From contig JABVXU010000004.1 in NCBI GenBank assembly GCA_013365365.1, positions 496,001-560,000 on the forward strand: 64,000 bases of DNA. Reading direction: 5' to 3'. This DNA comes from Cruorifilaria tuberocauda. Lineage: Eukaryota; Nematoda; Chromadorea; Rhabditida; Onchocercidae. Positions 53,756 through 64,000 of this stretch are shown here, piece after piece. The notes under the pieces are model-generated. The model searched no databases, was not told the origin of the DNA, and saw only the letters and a list, made by a program, of their open reading frames with translations. Numbering within the stretch: the first letter of the stretch is position 1; the number at the start of each line of letters is the position of its first letter. The position numbers were made by a program, and so were the translations under genes.

Positions 53756-53830
53756 ATCATATTATTGATATCAATGATATCATTCATATGATTGATTGGT
53801 ATGATTGATATCGATAATCAATAATATGAT
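53756..53830. repeat. Imperfect 75-bp palindrome
   Basis: The outer arms ATCATATTATTGAT (53,756-53,769) and ATCAATAATATGAT (53,817-53,830) pair exactly. The interior is made of GATATC/ATTGAT units that pair partly, allowing one long imperfect hairpin about 2.2 kb upstream of the NRBP start. Confidence 0.75.
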
Positions 53831-56028
53831 TGAGGGGGGACTGATATCATTCCACGATGTCCAAGATTCCTGGATTACGAGTTTATGTCACGAAGAGTGT
53901 TGAACGTCTTAAATATTTACAAAAAGAATTAAACAGCGTCCAGTAAAAAGAGCGTAGGGAAGATTCAGGAAATTCATAGTGCTTTTATGGAAAGATTCTT
54001 CTGATGAATTAATTTCCCCTGTGATTCTCCCATGCAAGCACTATATTTCCGAAGATAAAGCTAAAAGTTTTCCTGAAATTGTACTTAACTGGCAATGGCA
54101 TTGATAGATATATCAAGATTGATATATGACATATACTGATGACGAGCGGTTTATTAGGATTGAGTGATGCGAACATCACAAATCAGTGGCGCAGAAATTT
54201 ATCACGTTTACAGTGATTTATCATTATGTGTATGAAAGGAATAGATTGAATATCCATCCCTACGTTGAACAGAAAGATTTAGTGTTGTGATTGTGATGTA
54301 ACTGTAAAAGAGGAGGGATTATGAAATGTAGTCAGTTCCAGAGCCTTACAGATGCATTTTGCTCCGCAACATATATTTTTTTAATGCTGTGCGTCATAGT
54401 TTTTTGTGATGAACTAGCAGCAACAGCAACCGGTATCCTTCTTACATTTTGTTTTTGCTCAGACATTCCTGTAAAAATACCTTATTTTGTAGATGTCAAC
54501 AAAAAGTTTTCTTTTTGCTCCATATAACGCTCAATTTACGGGTTAATGTGTATATCGATTCGGAAAGCATTGGAATTTTCAGTCTGTTTTCTCTTTACTT
54601 TTGTACTGATTATGGGTATGAATGCAGTAGGATTTATTAGCAGTTGGAAATCACAGCGTTAAATTGATCTGTAATAGGACCAAAATAGTAATGTAAGAGT
54701 AATATGTCATCGTAGAGCTGTTTTCAGAAAAATTCACTTACTGTATTTTTTTTTTCTAAAACTCTTAAAAAGTAATATAACAATCTCTGTGTGATTCAAC
54801 GCCAGATAGATTCTCTGTATCATTGTGTTGAAAATTATTTCATATAGCAATATCCAGACTGCACACCAATGCATTTATCAAATAGATAGATATATGATCA
54901 GCAACTAGAATACAGAATTAAATGATTGTAAGGGTAATGCAAATGTTGTTTGAAGGTTCTGAGTAATGAGTGAATTATATCCGATGGATCAATCTATTCA
55001 TTGACTGCTGTTGTTCGTTGCTTTTATATTGTTGCTGTATTCGTTCATGGTATTTTTATAAAATTTTTTTCTTGGAGTTTATATTCAGAAGGCTGAAATT
55101 GAGTCAAGTAGGATTTTACTAGTTAGATGTAGATTTACTCCTCATTTAATTTATAGAAAGATTTAATTGAAATGTATGAGAAGTGTAAGATTTTTGGTGT
55201 TTTAAATAAATTATATCACGTTCAGCTGCGTTTTTATTCGTATTAGTGAAAAATAATAATGACATTTCTCGTTGTCATTTCTGTTAAGAAAATAGGAGAT
55301 GGCGTACAGGCTATACTATTATTCTTTTAGGTTCTTTGAGGTTAATATAAGTTTTTTGCAACATTTGTTGAGCTTTGTATAGCACTGTTTAATCATTAAT
55401 GCACTCTAGTGTTTGTCCAACTGTCCGTGCATTCTGGAAGTGATAGTTTGACGGATCAAGTTTCACACAAAGCTTTTTGTTTTTTTCGTCTTTCCTGATA
55501 ATATTGCTGCTGTCTGTGAAGTCAAAATTCCTTGTATTTCAGGATTGATATCACTTATAAGTAAACCTGGAAAGTGAATTGACGGTGAGAAGTTATACGC
55601 ATTTGGACGCATACAATTCTTTGAGTGTTCTGGAAAGCTGAGCTTGACTCATTGGCAACTACTACGATCGCAGGAAAAGCATTATAAGAGCTTGAGTCAT
55701 TACAAGTTTCCTCCATATTTTAACCTGGTTTTGTCTTCGAGTGGAGCACTTGTGCTCAGCATTTCAACCGACAAAATCGTGCCATCGCGGAAACTTCTAA
55801 ATCATTGAAGCAGTCAAGTTGAACCGTCCCTGTGTATTGCTAAAGCCGTATGATCGGCACAGTCTTGAAAGCTGCTCAGCAGTTTCTTGCACTGGAAGCT
55901 GCATAGCAGCACTAGCAACAGCGCTTTACTGTAGTGCTGTAACGAAGCGTTATCGAGAAACAAGAAGTGAAATAAAGGATCTGATCACTTGCAATTGCAA
56001 AGGTTGTTTAACGACTAGTATCGTTAAC

Positions 56029-59000
56029 ATGAATTCTGCAACTTCAACGAATGTCGGTTCTACCACATCACATACAAGTGATGCGGCAGCCAAACATGGT
56101 TATGATATAAAAGGTGGCAGTAATAGCAAGGACAGTGAATCCGAAGGCGAAGGAGCTGAAGAGGTTTGTTAAAAAAAAGCCTTAAGAATTGACTAATAGT
56201 ATAACTTGTGTATTAACTTTCGTGGAAGTATGATGCTGACAAGTTTTTTTGGAGATCTCTAACTTTGTCGATAGTTGTCATCTTACGAAAATGGTGGGCA
56301 CACTTTTGTGTAATATTATTTTTTGCAACCATTCATTATCTTTCATCCGAAATTCTTAGGTGCAGGTAAGCTCCAGCTAAACGCCGAAAATGATGGATCT
56401 AATTAATGACGTTGTGCGGGGAAGAATTGTGCAATCATTTGAAAGACTTGAAAGATTCCAAACTTAGAATTTGTGCGGGAGATAAGTAGCTGATGACTTA
56501 CATAAATGCTGCTGTACCCCCTTGCGCGGGTTGAATGAGCGGGTGTACCATGCCCAACCTTGATCATCCATCGTTGAACTTAATTTAACTGACGTGAGTC
56601 AGTTACTACTGGGAGGTATATTCGTGCCCGTAGGTATGTCCTTGGATACTTCTCACTTATATTTCAACAATGGTGAGGTAAGTTTACTTTTGGAATAATG
56701 GATTTTATTAGTTCTGTACTTATATTGACGGCTTATACTGGAAAGCGATGTATAATTTCCCACCTTCCCCTTTTGTTAAGTGGGCCTTCCAATCCCTACT
56801 CTAGATTTTCAAATTCTTCCCTATAAATTCTTCATTGAAGAAAGATCGAGAAATCTTCGACGTGCTATGAGAAGCATAGATACCAGTTTTTCTCCACACA
56901 TTGCACCTATTAATTACCTTTAGTTTCTTCATTATAATGTGCATAATATATTTTTATTACATTTTTATTCCCTTTGTTTTCAGCAAAAGAGACGAAATAA
57001 GGAATTTATTTCCATATCACGTAGAGTTTTATATTACCCGTTTTTTCTAGATCTTAGAAGAAAGTCCATGCAAAAGGTGGAGCAAGCGACGTGAGCAAGT
57101 AAAGCAGCGTAATGTTCCTGGGATCGATTATGCTTACTTGGCAATGGACAATGAAACAGGTAACGAGGTGGTGTGGAATGAGGTTCTGTTCTCTGAACGC
57201 AGAAATTTTCGTTCTCAAGAAGAACATATAAATGCAGTTTTCGACAAATTAACCCATCTCGTGCATACTAATCTCGTTAAATTCCATAAATACTGGACAG
57301 ATTCGAAGTCTGACAAACCAAGGGTTAGTTCAAGTCATGAAATTTTTTAATTGTGTTTGAATTTGAAACCGTCCCAATTTTGAGAGGTCAGCATTTATAG
57401 GTTGAAATATTACATTTAACTATCGTAGAGAATTTGTAAGAGTGGATAAACATATTTCTAGTCTTTTTCATTTATTAATCTTTTAATAATATTATCATTT
57501 ATGCCAGAATGATGCAGATTATTTTTCCTTCTGATAACTTCAAACTTAGTTGCCTTTTAAGTTCGATTTGTCAATTTTTTTTCGTATTGTTTCAGATAAT
57601 ATTCATAACAGAATATATGTCATCTGGTTCATTGGCACGATTCTTGCAACGTACTCGCAAATCTGGAGCTACTTTAAATTTGAAGGTTGAATATCTTACC
57701 TCTTTGACTGAAAGAATACAGTTCGAAAATTTTCTGTTCTAATTTGATCAATTTTTTTCCCTGCGTTTCGAGTTTCTTCTTCTCCATTTGGTTTGTTACT
57801 TTTTTTCTTTTTTAAGTATTTCATTATCTTGTTAATCACTTCGTTTATAGGCCTGGAAGAAATGGACTACACAAATTCTTTCTGCTTTGAATTATTTACA
57901 CTCCTGTGATCCCCCAGTAGTTCACGCAAATCTTACTTGCAACACAATGTTCATTCAGCATAATGGTTTGATCAAGATCGGTTGTGGTGAGATACTCAAA
58001 TCAGTTTAATTTTTATGTCAATTTTCTTGTTTTTAACATACAAATGAACTAAGCAAGTTATTGTGATGGGATTGAATTGTTTGTCGGTTTAGTAAAGAAC
58101 ATATTATGACAACAATGTGGCGATGGTTTAGCACTTCATGTAATTTATTATATACTTACAATCTTTTAGTCGCTCCAACTGCAATCCAACATCATGTGAA
58201 GACGTTTCAAGAAAATATCAGAAATATGCATTACATTGCGCCTGAATATGAACGTAAGCTTTCCATATGAAGAATTATATTGTTAGGGAAATTGTAATCA
58301 AGATTGCAATTTTCGTTGTTGGCCTCGTGATGGAACTTGGGGTCTTTTGTTCTTAATTCTTTCTCTTTGGGGTCTGCGGAATAAATTTTTGTTTTTTCAG
58401 ATACGGATACCATTTCCTCTACCAAAAGCGTCGTTTGCAGTTTTGATTACTCCTGATTTTTTTTTGATTTTTAATAGTTTGATTCCAGATTGTAATGCTG
58501 TAGCTCCGCCAGCTGACATCTATTCCTTTGGAATATGTGCGCTAGAGGCAAGTTTAATCTCGAATATGAGCTTAAGTATTGGGCAGTGTAAGTTCTGACC
58601 ACAAAAAGGCTTGAACCGGGGCTGAGTTATTCGTCCTCAAGTTCTTGCGCTTCCTGTAGCATATACTTTGAAGTCTCTACAATTTTTGTCGATCTTTTCA
58701 GATGGCTTTGCCGATGGGTTTGTGCGGCTCGTCAAATGGTACTGAAACAAGTGTCGTTTCAGAAGAAATGATTAGGAGAGGACTAGAATCGTTGGAAGAC
58801 CCTATGCAGAAAGTGAGGATTTTAATTATTAATAAAACACTCGATTCAGATATTTTTCAACTTTATTTCATGTTTCTGAACATCCAGTACTGTACTTCAT
58901 ATTTATAGGAGTTTGATAGCATCAGTTTTAAAAGATTTTTAAGCATTTATTGTAAGGCGTGAGCACCCATTAAATATTCTCTATTTGTTTTTGAATATGA

Positions 59001-60633
59001 AATTATATTTCAGGATTTCATTGCGAATTGTTTGAATCAAGACCCATCTAAAAGGCCTACTGCTCGCGACTTACTGTTTCATACTGTTTTGCTTGAGGTA
59101 GATGTTACATCTGCTTCTTTTTTTTTTTAATTCAAGCATAAGTGAGACTTCTCGCTTTTGTTATAGCCTATGGTATAAGTATTTTGATGATTCGGTATCA
59201 AAAACAATTAACTGGAATTACTGGAAACTTCTAAATGATATTATTTTTGTATCTAACTCAGGTGCATTCTCTAAAATTATTGGCTGCTCACTATATTGTC
59301 TCATCGAAATTGAATGATAGTTTAAACGAGGATGATCTACATGTAGAGGATCCGAATCGCATTGCAGCGACATCGCTATTTTGTGAAATGGCATATAACC
59401 AGGTCCCTTCTTTTCAGGTATTCTTTCATATAATAAAATACCTAACATGCTCATGCTTCTTTTGTTACATTAAGAAAAAACACAACTTGTTTAATGGTAA
59501 TGATTATTTGGTTGGAACTGATAACCAGTTTACAAGTTAAATGATTTTATAAATAACGTTGTTATTGTTTTCGAAGAGCAGAGGTACTTGCAGCAGACGA
59601 ATGATTTCAGGTAGATTTGGAAAAATTTTTGGAAGATGTTAGTAATGGAATATATCCGCTTATAGCATTTACCCCTCTTCCTCATCAGCAAAGAATGACG
59701 GCTTCAGCATCGTTATCCGCTATAGTTGGCGAGCAGCAGCATGGTATATGGATCATTTTTCTGAATTGTCATATGATTTTTCTTCAGTTAATGTGCTAAT
59801 ATTCTGTCAATCACCCAAATCAAAATTTCGTAATTTCTACAGAAGATCGCGGGTCAGATGGTGACAAACCGGAACCGACACCCTCCCCTCCAGGAGATTC
59901 ACCGGTGGAATACAAAGAAAGCAGGTCAATCATCAAATGCACAGTCACACTTAACGGTAATTTCAAATCTGTAGTATGGAAATATCGATTAGTGAATAGT
60001 TTGTTTTGAATTTCACATCCATTATATGTTTTCAGTAGAGTATCATCCGTATAATCTGAATTCAAAAATTGGTAAGTTTAGTTTGTATATATATATATGT
60101 TAATGTGTCATATATATAATATGGTTATTTCGCATGCTACATCATATGATAAATATCTTACTTTGCAGGGTCACTATTAACATTAATTGTTCAATTAGAC
60201 GATATGATGAACCGACAGTTGACAGCCAGAATAACTGAAAATGATAGCGCAAGTATATTAGCAGCCGAATTAGTGCAGCATGGTTTGATAGCTGAGGTAT
60301 GTTGATGCTCTTTTTTTTCTTACAGTCTTGGAAGTCTTCTTAACATTTAATTTTAGTTTTTGTAATTGTTTAATGCCTTTGTATAGTGTGAATTACTTTT
60401 TTAATTTCATTTCTTTGTTGTTCCATCCTTTGATTCTTTTTTCGTTAGCCTATTATGATTTATTATTCGGCTATTATTAAGTTTTGTGCACATTTTTCTG
60501 CATTTTTAAAAATTTTCAGAGTGATGAAACGAAAGTGGAAGAAGCATTCGCGAAAGCTCTCGCAAAAGGCGCAACTGATAGTGCTTTGACGGATGAAAAA
60601 ATAGTTCAAGAGGCATCTACATCGACGCTGTGA
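56029..60633 (+). CDS. nrbp: NRBP-type pseudokinase (nuclear receptor binding protein homologue), 14 exons
   Basis: Exons are 56029-56163, 57051-57323, 57596-57685, 57851-57986, 58170-58253, 58489-58547, 58702-58812, 59014-59097, 59262-59417, 59611-59743, 59843-59956, 60036-60071, 60169-60296 and 60520-60633. They give 550 residues, against about 535 in human NRBP1. Strong matches: NVPGIDYAYLAMD, VVWNEVLFSER, FITEYMSSGSL, LHSCDPPVVHANLTC, FIQHNGLIKIG, DIYSFGICALE, SKRPTARDLLFH, SLKLLAAH, and KFLEDVSNGIYPL in the C-terminal part. The kinase-like fold (about residues 67-324) lacks catalytic signatures: HRD is HAN (191-193), DFG is GCV (210-212) and there is no VAIK lysine, as in all NRBPs, which act as scaffolds in trafficking and ubiquitin/TSC22-linked signalling. 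The C. elegans counterpart is hpo-11. Intron 6 has a GC donor. The ATG at 56,029 is the first in frame, but the frame is open upstream to 55,819, so an earlier exon is possible. Confidence 0.93.
58548..58701 (+). other. GC-AG intron in the NRBP gene
   Basis: Intron 6 must begin right after CTAGAG because the protein runs CALE then MALPMG. The bases there are GCAAGT, not GT. AG|GCAAGT is the strong consensus expected of GC-AG introns, and the acceptor TTTTCAG at 58,701 is normal. No GT donor nearby keeps the frame and the conserved residues. Confidence 0.75.
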
Positions 60634-63600
60634 TAGATAGCCTGTTTCCATAATCATACCAAATTGCACTTCTTGGATATACTTTGTAAGCAATTAGAAA
60701 ATAAGCCTTTAGAAGTTGTGACTATACTATTTTTCCCATGTTTTATACTTTGGATTCATAATTCCTGAAACTTGTGCAGATTTAGTCTAGCTTGATCATC
60801 TCTGAAGTTTTTCAAACCCGATTTCTGTTTAAAGGGAACAGCGTTACAGGTTGTATCAGATACTTGAGAATATTTCAATATCTTTCGAAATTAAGGAATG
60901 GTTTTGGCAAGAGTACTGTGCTCAGGTTTTGAACATTACGGAGATTGGTCGTAGTGGATTATTGTTGGAAGAATGTGAATTCTGCTATCACCTATTCATA
61001 ATTATAATACATATATTATAATTATGAATACATTTTATATATATATAAACTTATTTATTCGTATACATTTGTCATAGAAAGCATTTTTTGTTTCGAATGT
61101 CATTTCGGCATAATACCATCCCAGAGAAGCTTATTTACTTAGGAATTATTTCGTTACTGGTTGTCTGCTGAAAGCTGTAAGTGATTGAGTGGTCGAATTT
61201 TCAGATTGTTCTCATTGTAAATGTGATGGATCAGGAATGCACGAATGTTAGATGCACTTTTGATGGGCCATTGCTTAGCTTCTTTCCTTAACGTTTATTA
61301 TTTGCTTTCTTGAAAATTTTTTAAAACAGTAAAAGAAGTTACTGAAGGTCCTAACTATCGCTTGCTGTATATGTTGTATGAACATCATTCTCAACATTTT
61401 TTAGTAGCGGATGCACTGTAATAAGTATCGGGTGATATACAGAAAATCATGTTCAGAATGGTGTAAATCAATCGATTGGTGTTTGTAACTTCAAGAAATG
61501 TCTTTATTACAGGTATCCGCCACTGGTCATGATGTTTGTAAATTCTATGGGAAGTTGTTTGTATTGTGGGATGCGAGTAAATATGAATTTGTTTACAACA
61601 TCAGACTCAGAATTATTGTCGGAAAGCTTGCAGTTTAATTCACTGTATTCTGGAATGTGTTTTAGGTTAAAACAAAATCTAGATGAAAGAGGTCATCTCC
61701 AATATATATGGGTCTCATTTTAATACAAATTGAAATGGATTTCAAGCTGATGGCTTCAATGTGAGGAATGGAACACAGTGTTTACTTGCTTGTGGTATCC
61801 GTGAGCATCAGTGATTTTTCTGATTCTAAATAAAAATTTGGGAAGAGTTCTTACATATTCCTCGAGGGAACATGGAAGCAATCTCTATGAATTGAAAGCG
61901 TTAGATAAGAAAAAGGGTAAGGAAAGACAGTAAGTCCGAAAATGGATTGTTAACTGATGTTGACGAATTCACATGCACTTGCATTTGATTACTCGACTGT
62001 TTATATTCATGTATCTCTCCTATTCAAGTATTAAGTTCTCTACAACTGCAGAAATGACTTAATTCTTAGTCTGTGAAAGAATGACGAATCTTTGCATTTG
62101 TGCTGAAGTGCTTTCACTTCATTCTAGCTTTGTTCAAATAAACGCATTTTTGAAAGAATGAAATTTCTTGTATAGATATATATTCATGTTGTTCAGCTGT
62201 CGTTCATTTCCGGTGTTGAAAAAAGAAGACTGAGTTTACATGAAGGAAGTGAACGGATTCCCAAGGAAAGAGTTTTTGGATTGAAATCCAAAAAAGAATA
62301 ATGTCGCATAATAAAATATTCGTGTTGTCACGGATGAAGAAGGACGCATCGTTTACGCGCATAATTTGGTATGATTCTGTTAAGCATATTATATTGCTTA
62401 CCTGAACTTTGTTATGGAATTTCGTTTTTTTGATTTGAAAATTGCATCGGAATTTTTTGGGTTTTATATTTTCTTAGATTATGACCTTCAAACTCACTGA
62501 TGTTGAAATGGATGTTTTTGAAATGGTGATTTGTAAATCATTGCGTTAGCTCGATATGGAAGAAAAAATTTATGTAAATTGTTTTATGTGTTTACAATGT
62601 GTGTTTTCTCGTAATTCTCTCTTCTGCGATTTCAAAATAGCCGAGGGCTGTATTGATTTGAGGGAGGAATTTGCAAGAAAATCAGTGCTGAGAATTTTTG
62701 CAAATGTTTATTTTTGATTGTCAACAATTGTTTTATTCGATTGATTATCTCTCCAACAATTGTTAATATTCAGGAATACTTTATTTTAATCCTTAAACTT
62801 TTAATTTGTTAATTTAATTCAATGTTAATTACTTTGCGATTGTCTTCTCATATTTTTTGATTTTGTGAAGCCTTAATTATATGTGCAGAAATAAATATGT
62901 CCATTTTTAGAATGGATTTTCCAACCAAATCATTCATTCATTTGGGTCCATTGTGGACTCCTGAATAAAACAATCCCGTTGAATTATTCTGCCTATTTTA
63001 CTTCACTGCATTTCACATCCTTCAAACATTTTTGTTTTTCAATTTCAATAGCAACTTCTGATGTCAAGTAGTCTATCTGCAAATTATTTTTTGAGGATAT
63101 ATGCACCTTTAAATTTTCATGCTCCATGCATATATATGTATTGTGCGTGACTATTCAAGCGATTTCCTGAATGATACTTATAGCCTAAATTGCAGATTAT
63201 CGTAAATATGGCTGATTTTTATACGTTTTTTCATTAAGCTATGTAATTGGCCTGACATTTAGATTTAAAGTAGATTTTGAACTTCGTTGCATATCGACTT
63301 TATGTTTTTGCAATCAACATGAATTCTCACGGAGGTTCATGTCCACTTCTTTATCACGTGAATTTTGAAGCAGGTTTTTTTTCTCAATTGTACAATTGTT
63401 GTAGACAGTGCTGATTATCTGTGTCTGCTTATACTTTGCGGTAACAATTATACGTATTTTAATTCATTCGAATGATACACCGTATGTTCATTCATTTATA
63501 TTCAAACTAATTAACTTTGTTCACATCTGGCTGTTATGAAGATAGTTTAAAACCAGAGAATATATTTTCAAAATCTAATATATTTTATATATTATCAGGC

Positions 63601-64000
63601 ATTGGAAATGACCATCCATTGATTTATATTGTTTGTAGAACATTCTGAATGAATCATTAGAGGTTTGGATTTAAGCCATATTGTGATGACCATCGGTTAG
63701 TAGAATATCCAATATAAAGCAGGATGGGAAATAGAGATTATAACTTATATGAGATTGCTAGACAGAACAGGAAAATTTTGAAAAACGATTTTTCTAATAA
63801 CGCAATAAGAATGAGGCATAATAATTAGGTTAGGCAAAGACAATTTAAGCCTTCAGTTCAATTTGGTTAATCAATTTCTTTGCTCCATGGTATCATGATC
63901 CATTTCCCTCAACTTTATCACTAATGAATTCCATGGAATATCATAATTACAGATTTTTAATTTTCATATCAGTTATAACTTCCACTTCAATCTATTTCGA
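60634..64000. other. NRBP 3' flank, no further gene seen
   Basis: Holds the NRBP 3' UTR. AATAAA hexamers occur near 61,829 and 62,140, both rather distant. A 64-codon open frame at 61,529-61,723 follows an acceptor-like TTACAG but resembles no family known to me and has no partner exons. Otherwise AT-rich sequence with short TA runs. Confidence 0.4.
60993..61030. repeat. AT-rich perfect inverted repeat downstream of NRBP
   Basis: TATTCATAATTATAATA and its exact reverse complement around the loop CATA. A 17-bp stem, but almost pure A/T, so chance is more likely than for the hairpin at 5571. Confidence 0.7.

Larger units (their letters stand above)
51523..56028. other. Spacer between ferrochelatase-like and NRBP genes
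   Basis: Contains the ferrochelatase-like 3' end (AATAAA near 51,852), a GC-rich patch (52,860-53,110), an imperfect palindrome (53,756-53,830) and the NRBP promoter region. From 55,819 to 56,028 the NRBP frame is open without an ATG. No independent gene is supported. The overlapping frames at 52,736-53,064 on opposite strands are by-products of the GC-rich patch. Confidence 0.45.

Noticed and set aside
56514..56560. Possible spliced-leader RNA or small structured RNA in NRBP intron 1
   Set aside because: Does not contain the nematode SL1 core GGTTTAATTACCCAAG, and no Sm site or clear stem set was found.
61529..61723. 64-codon frame after an acceptor-like TTACAG
   Set aside because: No family recognised and no partner exon. 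It may be part of the NRBP 3' flank.
1..64000. CRISPR array, rRNA, intact transposon or inserted bacterial endosymbiont genes
   Set aside because: No regular repeat-spacer pattern, no rRNA landmarks, no transposase or reverse-transcriptase motif and no bacterial-looking gene was seen by eye. Diverged fragments cannot be excluded without a database search.

Overview
The window is AT-rich eukaryotic DNA with short exons, GT-AG introns and pyrimidine-poor but clear TTTCAG/TTTTAG acceptors. The three recognisable genes (a SoxC-type HMG-box factor, an inactive-looking ferrochelatase-like protein with a C-terminal [2Fe-2S] motif, and an NRBP pseudokinase) and the probable trans-splice acceptors just before start codons suggest a nematode. 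The long introns, AT content and gene spacing resemble a filarial species, but this is inference and was not tested by a search. No bacterial-style operons, rRNA, recognisable tRNA, CRISPR or intact transposon was seen.

Layout. 1-800 holds a probable small two-exon gene for a single-pass membrane protein. About 800-37,200 is a roughly 36 kb stretch with no gene I can support. It is mostly unique AT-rich DNA with microsatellites, one perfect 17-bp-stem hairpin (5571-5612) and a few islands of locally raised GC that look like candidate conserved non-coding elements. 37,303-40,746 is a seven-exon SoxC gene (like C. elegans sem-2, vertebrate SOX4/11). 40,747-48,500 is again without a supported gene. 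48,518-51,522 is a six-exon ferrochelatase-like gene. Its predicted protein keeps the iron-sulfur cysteines but has proline where the catalytic histidine should be, and one of its introns carries a 60-bp copy of its own exon 5. 51,523-56,028 is intergenic, with a GC-rich patch and an imperfect 75-bp palindrome. 56,029-60,633 is a 14-exon NRBP gene with one GC-AG intron. 60,634-64,000 shows nothing I can call.

All four genes lie on the + strand but are far apart and have no evident shared pathway: a developmental transcription factor, a mitochondrial-type haem-synthesis paralogue and a trafficking/signalling scaffold. The large empty flank of the Sox gene fits the usual picture of a developmental regulator surrounded by distal control DNA. 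Exon structures were assembled by hand from reading frame, splice phase and remembered family sequences. All phases close and each CDS is a multiple of three.
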